A stretch of DNA of 64,000 bases from Albirhodobacter sp042466415 (GCF_042466415.1 NZ_JAXHCH010000002.1:2170001-2234000), one strand, 5' to 3'; numbered from the stretch's first letter, positions 1-8,865 are shown. Numbers and translations are program-made. The notes: a model not told the origin generated them from the sequence alone.

Positions 1-756
1 AAATATGCGCCACCGACCGCCGCTGGTATGGTCTTTGGCGAGGCCGGTCCGGTTCCTGCGCAGGGCGAAGTCGCCCAGCAAATGTTCTGGTACACCGCCT
101 TCACAGCCGACATGGTAAAAGAAGGCCTTCCGGTTATGAACGAGGACGGCACGCCCAAATGGCGCATGGCCCCCAGCCCGCATGGCGCGTATTGGGAAGA
201 AGGCATGAAGGTCGGATATCAAGATGCCGGCTCGTGGACATTGATGGAGTCCACCCCCGTGGACCGTGCGAAGGCTGCGTGGCTTTACGCACAGTTCGTG
301 ACCTCGAAAACAGTGGACGTGAAGAAAGCCCATACTGGCCTGACCTTCATCCGCGAATCCACAGTCCAGCACGAGTCCTTCACCGAGCGCGCTCCAAAAC
401 TTGGTGGCTTGGTCGAGTTCTACCGTTCGCCAGCGCGCGTTCAGTGGTCGCCGACCGGCACCAACGTTCCGGACTATCCGAAGTTGGCGCAATTGTGGTG
501 GCAGAACATCGGGGATGCGTCCTCAGGTGCTAAAACCGCGCAAGAGGCGATGGACAGCCTCTGCGCAGAGCAAGAGAAAGTTCTCGCCCGTCTCGAGCGC
601 GCAGGCGTTCAAGGAGAGCTTGGGCCCAAACTCAACGAGGAAATGGATCCAGAATACTGGTTGAGCCAGCCCGGCGCGCCGAAGGCGAAACTTGAAAACG
701 AACGCCCAACGCCCGAAACCATCAGCTATGACGAGCTGATTGCCTCGTGGAACTAA
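1..756 (+). CDS. Glycerol ABC transporter substrate-binding protein, C-terminal part (5' end outside window)
   Basis: The reading frame is open from base 1, so the gene is cut at its 5' end; about 251 C-terminal residues are present. The sequence resembles the C-terminal lobe of family-1 extracellular solute-binding proteins, in particular the GlpV type that feeds the GlpSTPQV glycerol importer of rhizobia and rhodobacters. Supporting signs are the aromatic-rich periplasmic-protein composition (WYTAFTADMVKEG, YWEEGMKVGYQDAGSW) and an end ISYDELIASWN typical of that group. The mature protein would act in the periplasm. Glycerol kinase follows 136 bp downstream on the same strand, which fits glycerol uptake followed by phosphorylation. 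Assignment to glycerol rather than another polyol rests mainly on this context. Confidence 0.8.
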   Translation, partial: KYAPPTAAGMVFGEAGPVPAQGEVAQQMFWYTAFTADMVKEGLPVMNEDGTPKWRMAPSPHGAYWEEGMKVGYQDAGSWTLMESTPVDRAKAAWLYAQFVTSKTVDVKKAHTGLTFIRESTVQHESFTERAPKLGGLVEFYRSPARVQWSPTGTNVPDYPKLAQLWWQNIGDASSGAKTAQEAMDSLCAEQEKVLARLERAGVQGELGPKLNEEMDPEYWLSQPGAPKAKLENERPTPETISYDELIASWN

Positions 757-772
757 CGCGTTAAGCAAAAAT

Positions 773-804
773 GAGGGGGCGGCGCACCATCGCATCGCCC
801 CCTC
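773..804 (+). terminator. Hairpin after the glycerol-binding protein gene
   Basis: Arms GAGGGGGCG (773-781) and CGCCCCCTC (796-804) pair perfectly over 9 bp; a further GCG/CGC pairing is possible in the loop. It sits 17 bp after the stop codon. There is no U-run on the plus side, so termination would be weak or the hairpin may only protect the 3' end. Confidence 0.45.
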
Positions 805-892
805 TCACGATCACTAAGGCCAAAGCGACATATTCCCGTAGCATAGGGCAAAGGCCACGGGTAATTTACGATAAAACATTTGGGGAAAGACC

Positions 893-2401
893 ATGACCTA
901 CATTCTCGCGATTGACCAAGGCACCACCTCATCGCGAGCAATCCTGTTTGATGAAACGATGCGCGCGCATGTTTCCGGTCAGGAAGAGTTTCCGCAGCAT
1001 TTCCCCAATTCCGGCTGGGTAGAGCATGATCCGGCGGACCTTTGGTCGACTGTTCTTTCGACTGTGCACGAGGCGTTGAAAAAGGCTGATGTAACCGCCG
1101 ATGATATTCGCGCGATCGGGATCACAAACCAGCGCGAAACGACTCTCGTTTGGGATCGCCATACCGGTGAGCCCGTCTATAACGCGATCGTTTGGCAGGA
1201 TCGTCGCACCGCTGATGATTGCGCGAGGCTGCGCGAGGACGGATTCGAGCCCATTGTGACCGAGCGTACCGGCCTTCTTCTGGATCCATATTTCTCTGCA
1301 ACGAAGTTGCGCTGGATCTTGGAAAACGTCGACGGCGCCCGCGTCCGCGCCGAAGCAGGCGATCTACTCTTTGGAACGGTTGACAGCTTCTTGATCTGGA
1401 AGCTCACAGGCGGCAAAATTCATGCCACCGACGCGACCAATGCCGCGCGCACCATGCTTTACGACATCGCGAAGGGGCGTTGGTCCACGACAATATGCAG
1501 CAAGCTCGGGATTCCTCTGACGATGCTGCCTGACGTGAAGGATTGCGCCGCAGATTTCGGAGAAACCGACCCAGAGCTTTTTGGCGGCGCGATCCCGATC
1601 CGCGGTGTCGCGGGTGACCAGCAGGCGGCCACCTTGGGTCAGGCATGTTTCCGGGCAGGCATGATGAAATCGACCTACGGGACCGGATGCTTTGCGTTGA
1701 TGAATACAGGTGATGTCATGGTGCGCTCCACGCATCGGCTTTTGACGACGATTGCGTATCAGTTGGACGGCAAGCCTACCTATGCCCTCGAAGGGTCAAT
1801 CTTCATCGCAGGCGCAGTTGTGCAATGGCTGCGCGATGGATTGGGCACAATATCGCAAGCGAAAGAAGTTCAGGCACAAGCCGAGGCAGCAGATCCGCAT
1901 CAAAATGTCGTTCTTGTTCCCGCATTTACTGGGCTAGGCGCGCCTTGGTGGGCCCCAGAATGCCGCGGCGCAATCTTCGGCCTGACACGTGGTTCGGGCC
2001 CGAATGAACTCGCAAAGGCCGCGCTGGAAAGCGTCGGCTACCAGACGCGCGATTTGCTGGAGGCGATGACAGCCGACTGGGAGGACTCGCAAAAAGGCAC
2101 GCCCGCCGCGCGTGAAGTGTTGCGTGTCGATGGCGGCATGGTCGTCTCGGAATATGCGATGCAATTTCTGGCAGATATCATCGGCGCACCGGTTGATCGC
2201 CCCGAGATAACCGAAACCACGGCTTTGGGTGCGGCGTGGCTCGCTGGAATGTCTGTCGGACTTTACCCCGATCAAGAGGGCTTTGCACAGGCTTGGGCGT
2301 TAGAACGTCAGTTTGCGCCGGAGATGGCAGAGGACACTCGAGCCGAAAAATACGAACGCTGGTCGCGCGCCGTGAAAGCCACCCTGCAAATGGGCGGTTG
2401 A
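893..2401 (+). CDS. glpK: Glycerol kinase
   Basis: Cytoplasmic FGGY-family kinase that makes sn-glycerol 3-phosphate from glycerol and ATP. At 502 aa it matches the usual length. The N-terminal phosphate-binding loop is DQGTTSSR (residues 8-15), substrate residues lie in NQRET (79-83) and VWQDRR (100-105), and the FGGY signature region YFSATKLRWILEN spans 133-145. The catalytic-base motif GVAGDQQAA is present in the middle, and the ATP-lobe motif VDGGMVVSEYAMQ near residue 415. It begins 9 nt after GGGGAAAG, a fair ribosome-binding site. Position directly downstream of the glycerol-binding protein supports a glycerol-use operon. No truncation or frameshift is visible. Confidence 0.97.
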   Translation: MTYILAIDQGTTSSRAILFDETMRAHVSGQEEFPQHFPNSGWVEHDPADLWSTVLSTVHEALKKADVTADDIRAIGITNQRETTLVWDRHTGEPVYNAIVWQDRRTADDCARLREDGFEPIVTERTGLLLDPYFSATKLRWILENVDGARVRAEAGDLLFGTVDSFLIWKLTGGKIHATDATNAARTMLYDIAKGRWSTTICSKLGIPLTMLPDVKDCAADFGETDPELFGGAIPIRGVAGDQQAATLGQACFRAGMMKSTYGTGCFALMNTGDVMVRSTHRLLTTIAYQLDGKPTYALEGSIFIAGAVVQWLRDGLGTISQAKEVQAQAEAADPHQNVVLVPAFTGLGAPWWAPECRGAIFGLTRGSGPNELAKAALESVGYQTRDLLEAMTADWEDSQKGTPAAREVLRVDGGMVVSEYAMQFLADIIGAPVDRPEITETTALGAAWLAGMSVGLYPDQEGFAQAWALERQFAPEMAEDTRAEKYERWSRAVKATLQMGG

Positions 2402-2408
2402 CCTCGTC

Positions 2409-3464
2409 TCACCGCCGGCGCTTGGGCCCTTTCGTGATCTGCCGCTTCATATATTTGAGGTTGTTCCCGCCGGTTTTATCGGTTGATTTACGCACTGCGA
2501 GAACGTGGGCGTTCGCCTTTTCTTCGGCATCGAGCTTCTCCCAACGCGCCAACCGTTCGGGATCGACTTCGCCACTCGCTTCTGCCGCACGAACCGCGCA
2601 TCCCGGCTCGGTCTGATGTTTGCAATCGCGAAAGCGGCACTTCGTCGAAAGCTCGTATAAATCTGGAAACAACGCAGCGACGCCAAAACCTGCATCCGTC
2701 AACTGCAATTCGCGCATCCCAGGCGTATCAATGACAGCACACCCAGATGGGATGACATGCAGTTCGCGCCGCGTCGTCGTGTGGCGCCCCTTAGCGTCAT
2801 CCTCACGAATGCCGCGAGTTTCCATGACTTGAGCCTCTGTGAGCGCATTGGTCAATGTAGATTTCCCGACACCCGACGACCCCAAGAATGCGACCGTCTG
2901 CCCGCGCCCACACCAAGGCGCCAATACGGACTTCGCCGCGTCAAATCGGGCGTCCAGCACCACCACGGGAACAAGATCCGAAATTGTTTTAGCCTGCGCC
3001 ACATAGACTTCTGGATCTTCGCACAAATCGGCCTTCGTCAAAACGACGACCGGCGCAACGCCCGCATCCAAAGCTAACGCAACATACCGTTCCAGCCGCG
3101 CAATATTGAAATCCTGATTGCAAGACGAGGTGATGAACACCGTATCAATATTCGCTGCGATCAGCTGTGTCTGGCGCTCATGCCCGGCTGCGCGTCGCTT
3201 GATTAGGCTTTTACGCTCAAGAACATGCGATGCGGCCGGTGTTTCGACGTCATAAAGCACCCAATCGCCCACGGTTGCGGCCACCGTCGGCGGCAATACC
3301 GGTGTGACCTCGACGCCCCGCCCTCTCAGGCCGTTACGATGCACTTCGGTGATCCTAACAACAGGACGGGTGTCCCCCGCCTTGACCTGATCCGCGAAAA
3401 ATGGCTGCCAACCAAGCGATTCAAGTAATGGCACGCTGTTTTCAGGTGTTTCGCACCCGTTCAT
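2409..3464 (-). CDS. rsgA: Ribosome small subunit-dependent GTPase A
   Basis: Circularly permuted GTPase that helps late maturation of the 30S subunit. From the start chosen here it has 351 aa, the usual size. An OB-fold region comes first (PVVRITEVHRNGLRGRG, VGDWVLYD), then G4 (TKAD) precedes the P-loop GSSGVGKST and G3 (DTPGMRE), the order that defines the family. A zinc-knuckle CRFRDCKHQTEPGC follows. The frame stays open far upstream, but that extension runs antisense through tag and has no family similarity, so the Met at 3464 (MNGCETPEN) is preferred; a Met at 3572 is the next option. Convergent with glpK, 7 bp apart. Confidence 0.93.
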   Translation of the reverse strand: MNGCETPENSVPLLESLGWQPFFADQVKAGDTRPVVRITEVHRNGLRGRGVEVTPVLPPTVAATVGDWVLYDVETPAASHVLERKSLIKRRAAGHERQTQLIAANIDTVFITSSCNQDFNIARLERYVALALDAGVAPVVVLTKADLCEDPEVYVAQAKTISDLVPVVVLDARFDAAKSVLAPWCGRGQTVAFLGSSGVGKSTLTNALTEAQVMETRGIREDDAKGRHTTTRRELHVIPSGCAVIDTPGMRELQLTDAGFGVAALFPDLYELSTKCRFRDCKHQTEPGCAVRAAEASGEVDPERLARWEKLDAEEKANAHVLAVRKSTDKTGGNNLKYMKRQITKGPKRRR

Positions 3465-3632
3465 CGTGCCGCCGTCATGCAAGTGCTGCCATGCTGTTAC
3501 TTTCTGAAGTGTCGGACCGTGCGCCCGCTTGGCGCCTATGTTACTAGGTTTAAACCAGATCAGGAAGGCCATCCGCCGTGCTCTGGTCCGGTTAATGCAT
3601 ATCATTGGGCTTTGATGGCGAGGTAGTCTTAT

Positions 3633-4238
3633 ATGGAAATGACCGTTACTGGCCCCGACGGCCTGCCGCGTTGCAAATGGTGCGCGGCCGCACCGGAGTT
3701 TTTTGAATATCATGATGCGGAATGGGGGTTTCCCGTCGCGGATGATCAGCGTCTCTTTGAGAAAATCTGCCTTGAGAGCTTTCAGTCCGGTCTCAGCTGG
3801 CGCACGATTTTGACCAAGCGCGAGAATTTTCGCGCGGCATTCCGCGGGTTCGATATTGCCACTGTCGCGCAATTTAATGACCATGACATCACGCGTCTCC
3901 TCAACGATGCAGGGATTGTCCGTCATCGAGGCAAGATTGAGGCCGTTATCAACAACGCCAAGCGCGCGTTGGAGATGCAGACAGCGGAAGGCAGTCTCGC
4001 GCGATATTTCTGGGCCTTTGAACCTGAGGAATTGACAGTCCCCGTCAACGTTGCCACCTCGCCCGCCTCCATTGCGATCTCGAAGGATTTGAAAAAGCGC
4101 GGCTGGAAGTTCGTCGGCCCTACAACGGTTTACGCGTTCATGCAGGCCATGGGATTGATCAACGATCATCACCTTTCATGCAGTATTAGGCCCGCCGCAC
4201 ATCTCGCGCGCGCAGTGTTTACACGCCCAACAAAATAA
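3633..4238 (+). CDS. tag: DNA-3-methyladenine glycosylase I
   Basis: Base-excision enzyme that removes 3-methyladenine from alkylated DNA. The 201-aa product aligns along its length with E. coli Tag (187 aa). Zinc ligands are conserved: Cys14 and His27 near the N-terminus keep the same 13-residue spacing as E. coli Cys4/His17, and the C-terminal NDHHLSC supplies the second His/Cys pair. The catalytic-pocket Glu of CLE (E. coli Glu38) is present at about residue 48, and LKKRGWKFVGPTTVYAFMQA is the family core. Divergent from rsgA with a 168-bp gap that should hold both promoters. Confidence 0.95.
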   Translation: MEMTVTGPDGLPRCKWCAAAPEFFEYHDAEWGFPVADDQRLFEKICLESFQSGLSWRTILTKRENFRAAFRGFDIATVAQFNDHDITRLLNDAGIVRHRGKIEAVINNAKRALEMQTAEGSLARYFWAFEPEELTVPVNVATSPASIAISKDLKKRGWKFVGPTTVYAFMQAMGLINDHHLSCSIRPAAHLARAVFTRPTK

Positions 4239-4305
4239 GCGTTTCGTGCTTGTGTGACGCGCGCAAATTGTCTACTGCGCGTCCTTTGCCAATTCGGAGC
4301 GCCCC

Positions 4306-5556
4306 ATGACCACACAGCAGAGCAAAACCCTTGCTATTGATTTTGGGACCTCAAACTCCGCTTGCGCGATCATCGATAACGGCATTGTTCGCCGCATTCC
4401 GATGGAACGCGAGAGTGAAACGCTCCCGACTGCTGTATTTTTCCCTGCATCGCGCGGCGGAATGCGTATCGGGTCGGCCGCAGGGCAGGCCCTGATCGAC
4501 GGCGACGAGGGACGATACATGCGGGCGCTAAAAAGTGCTCTCGGGACGCCCCTTCTGAATGAGGCGCGCCTGATCGGCGGCAAAAGACGATCAATTTCCG
4601 ACATCATAACCGCGTTCCTCGCGGAGCTCAAAGCGCGGGCCGAGACGGCAACAGGCGCGCATTTCACCAAAGCTCTCTCAGGCAGACCTGTTCGTTTTCA
4701 TTCGAAAGATGATGCCCGTGACGCGCAAGCGGAAACTGATCTGCGGGCGTGCTATCTTGCAGCGGGGTTTGAGGCGGTCGATTTCATGTATGAGCCGGAG
4801 GCCGCAGCATTGGCGAGCGCAGGCGCCGCGGCATCGGGCGACATCGGGCTCATCGTCGATATCGGCGGCGGCACATCAGATTTCTCTGTATTCGAAATGC
4901 ACGGAACGCAGGTCAAAATCCTCGCGAGCCACGGGATCCGTCTGGGCGGAACCAACTTTGACCACGCCGTGTCAATGAGCCACGTGATGGAGCATCTCGG
5001 CCACGGCAGCGAGCTCGAACGCGAGCTAGGGGACGGCAGGCTTCCTGTCCCAAGCAGCATTTTTGTCGATCTCGCAACTTGGGAAAAAATTCCGTTTCTC
5101 TACACGCAAGATACGCGGCGCATGGTGAAGCAGATGCTTCCCTTAGCCGTGGAGGCGCAGAAACTCGGACGTCTTGAAAATGTCTTGGTGGACGAATTGG
5201 GACATGATCTCGCGTTTGCGGTTGAGCGTGGGAAGATTGCGGCGAACGCGACGGGCGCGCGCAGTCAAATCGAGATGGGTCTGATCGAAAAAGGCTTGGC
5301 CGCGCAAATCACAGAAGGCAGCCTCAATGCGGCGCTCTCCACTTATGGCGATCAAATCCGCAATGCTGCGATGGAAACACTGGTAAGGGCCCAAACCGCA
5401 CCGCAGCAGATCAAATCCGTCGTCTTCGTCGGCGGCTCGAGCCTGATGGGTATGGTCTCGCGGGAGATGGCCACGCTTTGCCCTACGTCACAGCAGGATT
5501 ACGGCGAAGCTTTCACAGCCGTTGTCGACGGTCTCGCGTTAGCGACTCAAACTTAA
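4306..5556 (+). CDS. Hsp70-family (YegD-like) chaperone-related ATPase
   Basis: Actin/Hsp70-fold ATPase of 416 aa that lacks the C-terminal substrate-binding domain of DnaK, as in E. coli YegD (450 aa). The N-terminal phosphate loop is LAIDFGTSNSACAI (residues 9-22), the second phosphate loop is IVDIGGGTSDFSVFE (about 185-199), and the adenosine motif VVFVGGSSLMGMVSREM lies near the C-terminus. No signal peptide or membrane segment is visible, so it is cytoplasmic. The client or role of YegD proteins is not established; I do not assign one. It ends in a 4-nt convergent overlap with the autoinducer-domain gene on the other strand. Confidence 0.85.
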   Translation: MTTQQSKTLAIDFGTSNSACAIIDNGIVRRIPMERESETLPTAVFFPASRGGMRIGSAAGQALIDGDEGRYMRALKSALGTPLLNEARLIGGKRRSISDIITAFLAELKARAETATGAHFTKALSGRPVRFHSKDDARDAQAETDLRACYLAAGFEAVDFMYEPEAAALASAGAAASGDIGLIVDIGGGTSDFSVFEMHGTQVKILASHGIRLGGTNFDHAVSMSHVMEHLGHGSELERELGDGRLPVPSSIFVDLATWEKIPFLYTQDTRRMVKQMLPLAVEAQKLGRLENVLVDELGHDLAFAVERGKIAANATGARSQIEMGLIEKGLAAQITEGSLNAALSTYGDQIRNAAMETLVRAQTAPQQIKSVVFVGGSSLMGMVSREMATLCPTSQQDYGEAFTAVVDGLALATQT

Positions 5557-5981
5557 GCGGCAAGGGAGAGGTCGTGCAAATCCTGCAAAATACCGTGAAT
5601 GGTGCCCATCTCTTGCACGCTAAAGGGGGTATTTTTTCGACAAAAGCCCGCCATGGATCGGCAAGACAGCGGACCCACAGCGCAGGCGATCCCATGATTC
5701 AGGCCAAACTCCCGACCACGCGCGAAAACATGCTTCGTATCAGCAATTTGAATGTCGTCCCACCTTATGACTCCGGTGTTGGACATCGACCAATGAATCA
5801 ACGGATCGTGGAGCATCAGGCCTTCCGCGTCGTAAACCTCAAGCCAAGCCGTGGGGTAAGTGCTTACAAGCAAAACCGGATGTGCGAAGCGCATCTGCAG
5901 CCCGATGGCGAGCCCTGCGTCGCTCATCTGGTCCAGCGTGTCGATCAACGGTTGCAAATGCTGCGGAATGTTGGAATTCAT
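5553..5981 (-). CDS. Autoinducer-binding-domain protein without DNA-binding domain
   Basis: 142-aa cytoplasmic protein that corresponds to the N-terminal acyl-homoserine-lactone-binding domain of LuxR proteins only. The pocket pattern W-x3-Y...D-P-x3-W is visible in AWLEVYDAEGLMLHDPLIHW, with later RGREFGLNHG and SMAGFCRKNTPF matching the family. The stop follows the domain directly, with no helix-turn-helix in this or another frame downstream, where the convergent Hsp70 gene begins. It is transcribed divergently from a full-length LuxR-type gene with the same pocket pattern, 150 bp away. It could bind signal and titrate or heterodimerise with a LuxR partner; that role is inference. The start at 5981 has a weak ribosome-binding site. 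Confidence 0.75.
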   Translation of the reverse strand: MNSNIPQHLQPLIDTLDQMSDAGLAIGLQMRFAHPVLLVSTYPTAWLEVYDAEGLMLHDPLIHWSMSNTGVIRWDDIQIADTKHVFARGREFGLNHGIACAVGPLSCRSMAGFCRKNTPFSVQEMGTIHGILQDLHDLSLAA

Positions 5982-6022
5982 CTTGATTCAAACTGTCACC
6001 TTAATATGGCCGGACAAGAGAC

Positions 6023-6040
6023 GAACTCGAAGATCAGTTC
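6023..6040. promoter_or_regulatory. Candidate lux-box-like dyad between the two autoinducer-domain genes
   Basis: GAACTCGAAGATCAGTTC is an 18-bp element with perfect 5-bp outer arms (GAACT/AGTTC) and an imperfect centre. Its length and dyad resemble LuxR-family boxes. It lies 42 bp upstream of the orphan-domain gene start and about 91 bp upstream of the luxR start. The sequence does not match a known consensus closely. Confidence 0.3.
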
Positions 6041-6053
6041 AAGGGCTTTCTTA

Positions 6054-6068
6054 AAGACGATGCGTCTT
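6054..6068. promoter_or_regulatory. Second inverted repeat in the luxR divergent intergenic region
   Basis: AAGACG ATG CGTCTT: 6-bp perfect arms with a 3-bp centre, 14 bp to the right of the 18-bp dyad. It could be an operator half of a regulatory pair or a small hairpin. No protein can be assigned from sequence. Confidence 0.25.
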
Positions 6069-6131
6069 CACTTCTTTTCTCGGGCAATCGCCCATCGCGC
6101 GGCGGCAACGTCACCTAAGGTCAGGCCGTAG

Positions 6132-6740
6132 ATGGGTTATTCAGACACTTACGAAAAGCTTGCGGCAGCGGCCCCTGCCGGATTTTATCTCGCCCTGCAC
6201 GTCGGGTTTGCGTTTCCGGAGAGAGAAATCAATCGCCTGCCGCTGGATTGGATCGAATTTTACACGTCTCGTGGCTTATTTGTGCATGATCCCGTGTTGC
6301 GCTGGATCTATGCGAATGATGGAGCCGCCCGCATAGAAGACCTAAAGCTCGACGATCCCGCGAATGTGCTCCTCCTATCGCGGCGGTTTGGCCTACGGTA
6401 CGGTGCTGTGGTCTCGGTGGAACGCGAGCACTCGCAGTGCTTGCGCAGTTATGCGACATTCTATCGCTCAGAACGCCCCTTCGAGCGGATCGAGATCTCG
6501 GCGCTTCAGGAGATCGTGAAAACTCTACATGCAGGTCTCGCGCGAGAACCAGAGTTGACTGCCGTGGAAGTTCAAACGTTACGGATGCTGTCACGCGGGA
6601 TGCGCGTCAAGCAAATCGCACAGGCGGCAGGAATTACCGATAGCGCTGTGAAAGCGCGCCTATCCGGTGCCCGGCGCAAAACCGGCACGCGGACAACATC
6701 GCAGCTCCTAACAATAGCTGCGGCGCGCCGTCTGATTTAG
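6132..6740 (+). CDS. LuxR-family transcriptional regulator with autoinducer-binding domain
   Basis: 202-aa regulator. Residues 1-about 135 form the acyl-HSL-binding domain: pocket residues appear in LDWIEFYTSRGLFVHDPVLRW (W, Y, D, P, W all present). Residues about 138-202 form a LuxR-type helix-turn-helix: LTAVEVQTLRMLSRGMRVKQIA, then ITDSAVKARLSGARRKTG. No luxI synthase gene is in the window, so it may act as a solo or with a distant synthase. It ends 13 bp from the end of flgI, facing the flagellar operon. Regulation of motility is suggested only by position. The divergent partner gene encodes the ligand domain alone. Confidence 0.88.
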   Translation: MGYSDTYEKLAAAAPAGFYLALHVGFAFPEREINRLPLDWIEFYTSRGLFVHDPVLRWIYANDGAARIEDLKLDDPANVLLLSRRFGLRYGAVVSVEREHSQCLRSYATFYRSERPFERIEISALQEIVKTLHAGLAREPELTAVEVQTLRMLSRGMRVKQIAQAAGITDSAVKARLSGARRKTGTRTTSQLLTIAAARRLI

Positions 6741-6753
6741 CGCCGGCCTCAGA

Positions 6754-7857
6754 TCAATGGACAAGGAATTCCGCGTGCAATGCCCCAGCGGAATTTATAC
6801 TTTTCAAGATGTCGATCATATCGCGCGGGCTCACGCCAAGCGCGTTCAGGCCCGCAACAACTTCCGAAAGTGAGGACGTATCAGGAAGCTCAGCCATCCG
6901 CGTCCCGGGCTCTTCGACGATCGAGGCCTCCGTGCGCGGAACCACTACGGTTTCTCCCTCAGCAAACGGATTTGGCTGAATGGCTAGTGGTGTTTCTTGA
7001 ATACGCAGTGTCAGATTGCCTTGACTGATGGCGACACGCGATATCCGCACATCTTGGCCCATAACAATCGTGCCGGAGCGTTGATCCACGACAACGCGCG
7101 CACGGCGCTCTGGCTCAACAGGGATATTCTCGAGCCGGCCAAGAACATGCGCCGGCGAGCGCATATTCGCCGTCGCAATATCCACTGCGACCGTTCCGGC
7201 ATCCTGCATCAGCGCGACGCGCCGACCAAACTCGCTGTTGATAGCATTCTCGATACGGCCGGCAGTCGTAAAATCTGGACTGCGCAACGCCAAACGGATC
7301 GTATCGAGGGTGGTGAAATCAAACGCGATCTCGCGTTCAACCCGCGCACCCGCGGGAATAACACCTGCGGTCGGAACGCCCTGGGTGATCTTCGCAGCAT
7401 CGCCCTCGGCGCTCACGCCGCCCGCAATAATCGTGCCCTGAGAAACAGCGTAAATTTCACCATCCGCAGCATTGAGGGGAGTCATAATCAATGTGCCTCC
7501 GAGAAGGCTTTTCGCGTCACCAATTGCCGACACCGTTACATCAATTTGACTGCCTGCGCGAGCGAAGGGAGGCAAGGTGGCGGTAACGAGCACAGCCGCC
7601 ACATTCTTCGGTCGAAATTGCTCGCCCGTAACGTTAACGCCGAGACGCTCTAAGATATTGCTCATCATTTCTTCAGTGAAGGGTGCGTTGCGCAAGCCGT
7701 CGCCTGTTCCATTGAGACCAACGACCAGGCCATAGCCGACAAGATCGTTTCCGCGCACGCCGTCAAATTCAACCAGATCTTTAATTCTGATTGGCGCCGT
7801 TGAGGCCAAACTCGGCAGGACGGCAAGTAAAAGGGCAATGACGATTTTCCACATCAC
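6754..7857 (-). CDS. flgI: Flagellar basal-body P-ring protein FlgI
   Basis: Periplasmic protein that forms the P-ring around the flagellar rod in the peptidoglycan layer. 367 aa, the normal size. A Sec signal peptide (MMWKIVIALLLAVLPSLAST) precedes the mature start APIRIKDLVEFDGVRGNDL. Family blocks LVGYGLVVGLNGTGDG, NVAAVLVTATLPPFARAGSQ and GTIVMGQDVRIS are clear. It is the last gene of the minus-strand motB-flgEKL-flgI run and overlaps flgL by 4 nt, so translation is probably coupled. Confidence 0.97.
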   Translation of the reverse strand: MMWKIVIALLLAVLPSLASTAPIRIKDLVEFDGVRGNDLVGYGLVVGLNGTGDGLRNAPFTEEMMSNILERLGVNVTGEQFRPKNVAAVLVTATLPPFARAGSQIDVTVSAIGDAKSLLGGTLIMTPLNAADGEIYAVSQGTIIAGGVSAEGDAAKITQGVPTAGVIPAGARVEREIAFDFTTLDTIRLALRSPDFTTAGRIENAINSEFGRRVALMQDAGTVAVDIATANMRSPAHVLGRLENIPVEPERRARVVVDQRSGTIVMGQDVRISRVAISQGNLTLRIQETPLAIQPNPFAEGETVVVPRTEASIVEEPGTRMAELPDTSSLSEVVAGLNALGVSPRDMIDILKSINSAGALHAEFLVH

Positions 7858-8864
7858 ATGTAGTCCGTCAAACTAAGGTTCGCGAGCCGTGCTGTTAGAG
7901 TGTAGAGCGTTGTCATCTGGGTCTCCAATGCTTGCAATGCCGTCGCAGAGTCGTACTCGTCGACGGCAATCATTTCAGCCCGCGCGAGCGTCAGGGCTGC
8001 TGTCTCCGCGCTGTTTCGCGTGGCGACACTCTCGATACGTTCCTGTGCCGTACCGATGCTCGCACCGATATTCGAAACGCTGCTCGCAGAGGAAATAAGC
8101 GCCGCGCCCGCAGCATTTGCGATGAAGGCTCGTTTATCGGTCTCGCCGGCAAACAAGCCCTCCGAAAGCAATGCACCAATTGCAAGCGATTTTAAAACCT
8201 GCCGGACATCTGGATCTGCACCTGTAACGCTAAGGCTCGCCGTCTCTCCTTCCGCAAGCTTGAACGGTTCGAACGCCTCGCCACCTCGATAGGCAACGTC
8301 AAGATACCCGCCGCTACCCGCTGGCGCATCGAACCACGCATCAACTTGGCTGAGAACACCGCTGCTGGTTGTCTCGCCTGCGATCGCGCTGCCGATCGCG
8401 CTGAGAATAATCTGTGGATCGGCCAAAGGAGCTGTGTCGGTAGACTTACCCGAGAACAAAAAACGGCCCGCAGTATTGGTATTGAATGCCGCGACGGCGC
8501 TTTCGAACTTTTCGTTGGCGCTCAGGCCAACGACATCAATCATTGACTCACTGAGTGAAGATCCCGCCGTCAACAAAGCTGCACCGAAATCGGACGTAAT
8601 ATCACTGATAGTCTGGGTAACGGCCTGCATATTCGCGCTGAGCGTGGACGCTTCTTGCGAGACGAATTTGTAACTCTCAAGTGTTTTAAGCGATCGATCA
8701 ATCCCGGCCAGTGCCGTGAAATCGCCCTTCAGCGCCGCTCCGACATCCGCGGCGCGGCCAGTCGTGAGCTCCTGTGTTAAACGTCCCATTTCCGCTTTAA
8801 TTGAAACATTCTGGCGCTGCAAACGGAACATTTGAGCCATGTCGCCGACGGATACGAAGTTCAT
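7854..8864 (-). CDS. flgL: Flagellar hook-filament junction protein FlgL
   Basis: 336-aa exported protein (HAP3) that joins hook and filament. It has flagellin-type heptad-rich termini: the N-terminal MAQMFRLQRQNVSIKAEMGRL and a C-terminal helix ending YTLTARLANLSLTDYM. The middle is variable, as expected, with the FSGKSTDTAPL motif seen in FlgL proteins. It has no cleavable signal because flagellar type III export uses the disordered N-terminus. It starts 1 bp after the flgK stop and overlaps flgI by 4 nt. Confidence 0.92.
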   Translation of the reverse strand: MNFVSVGDMAQMFRLQRQNVSIKAEMGRLTQELTTGRAADVGAALKGDFTALAGIDRSLKTLESYKFVSQEASTLSANMQAVTQTISDITSDFGAALLTAGSSLSESMIDVVGLSANEKFESAVAAFNTNTAGRFLFSGKSTDTAPLADPQIILSAIGSAIAGETTSSGVLSQVDAWFDAPAGSGGYLDVAYRGGEAFEPFKLAEGETASLSVTGADPDVRQVLKSLAIGALLSEGLFAGETDKRAFIANAAGAALISSASSVSNIGASIGTAQERIESVATRNSAETAALTLARAEMIAVDEYDSATALQALETQMTTLYTLTARLANLSLTDYM

Positions 8865-8865
8865 G

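Noticed and set aside
3465..4172. N-terminal extension of rsgA to 587 residues
   Set aside because: The extension runs antisense through tag, has no RsgA similarity, and an internal Met at 3464 gives the normal 351-aa protein.
5478..6131. 217-codon plus-strand frame across the autoinducer-domain gene
   Set aside because: It is antisense to a frame with clear LuxR ligand-domain motifs and overlaps the Hsp70 3' end.
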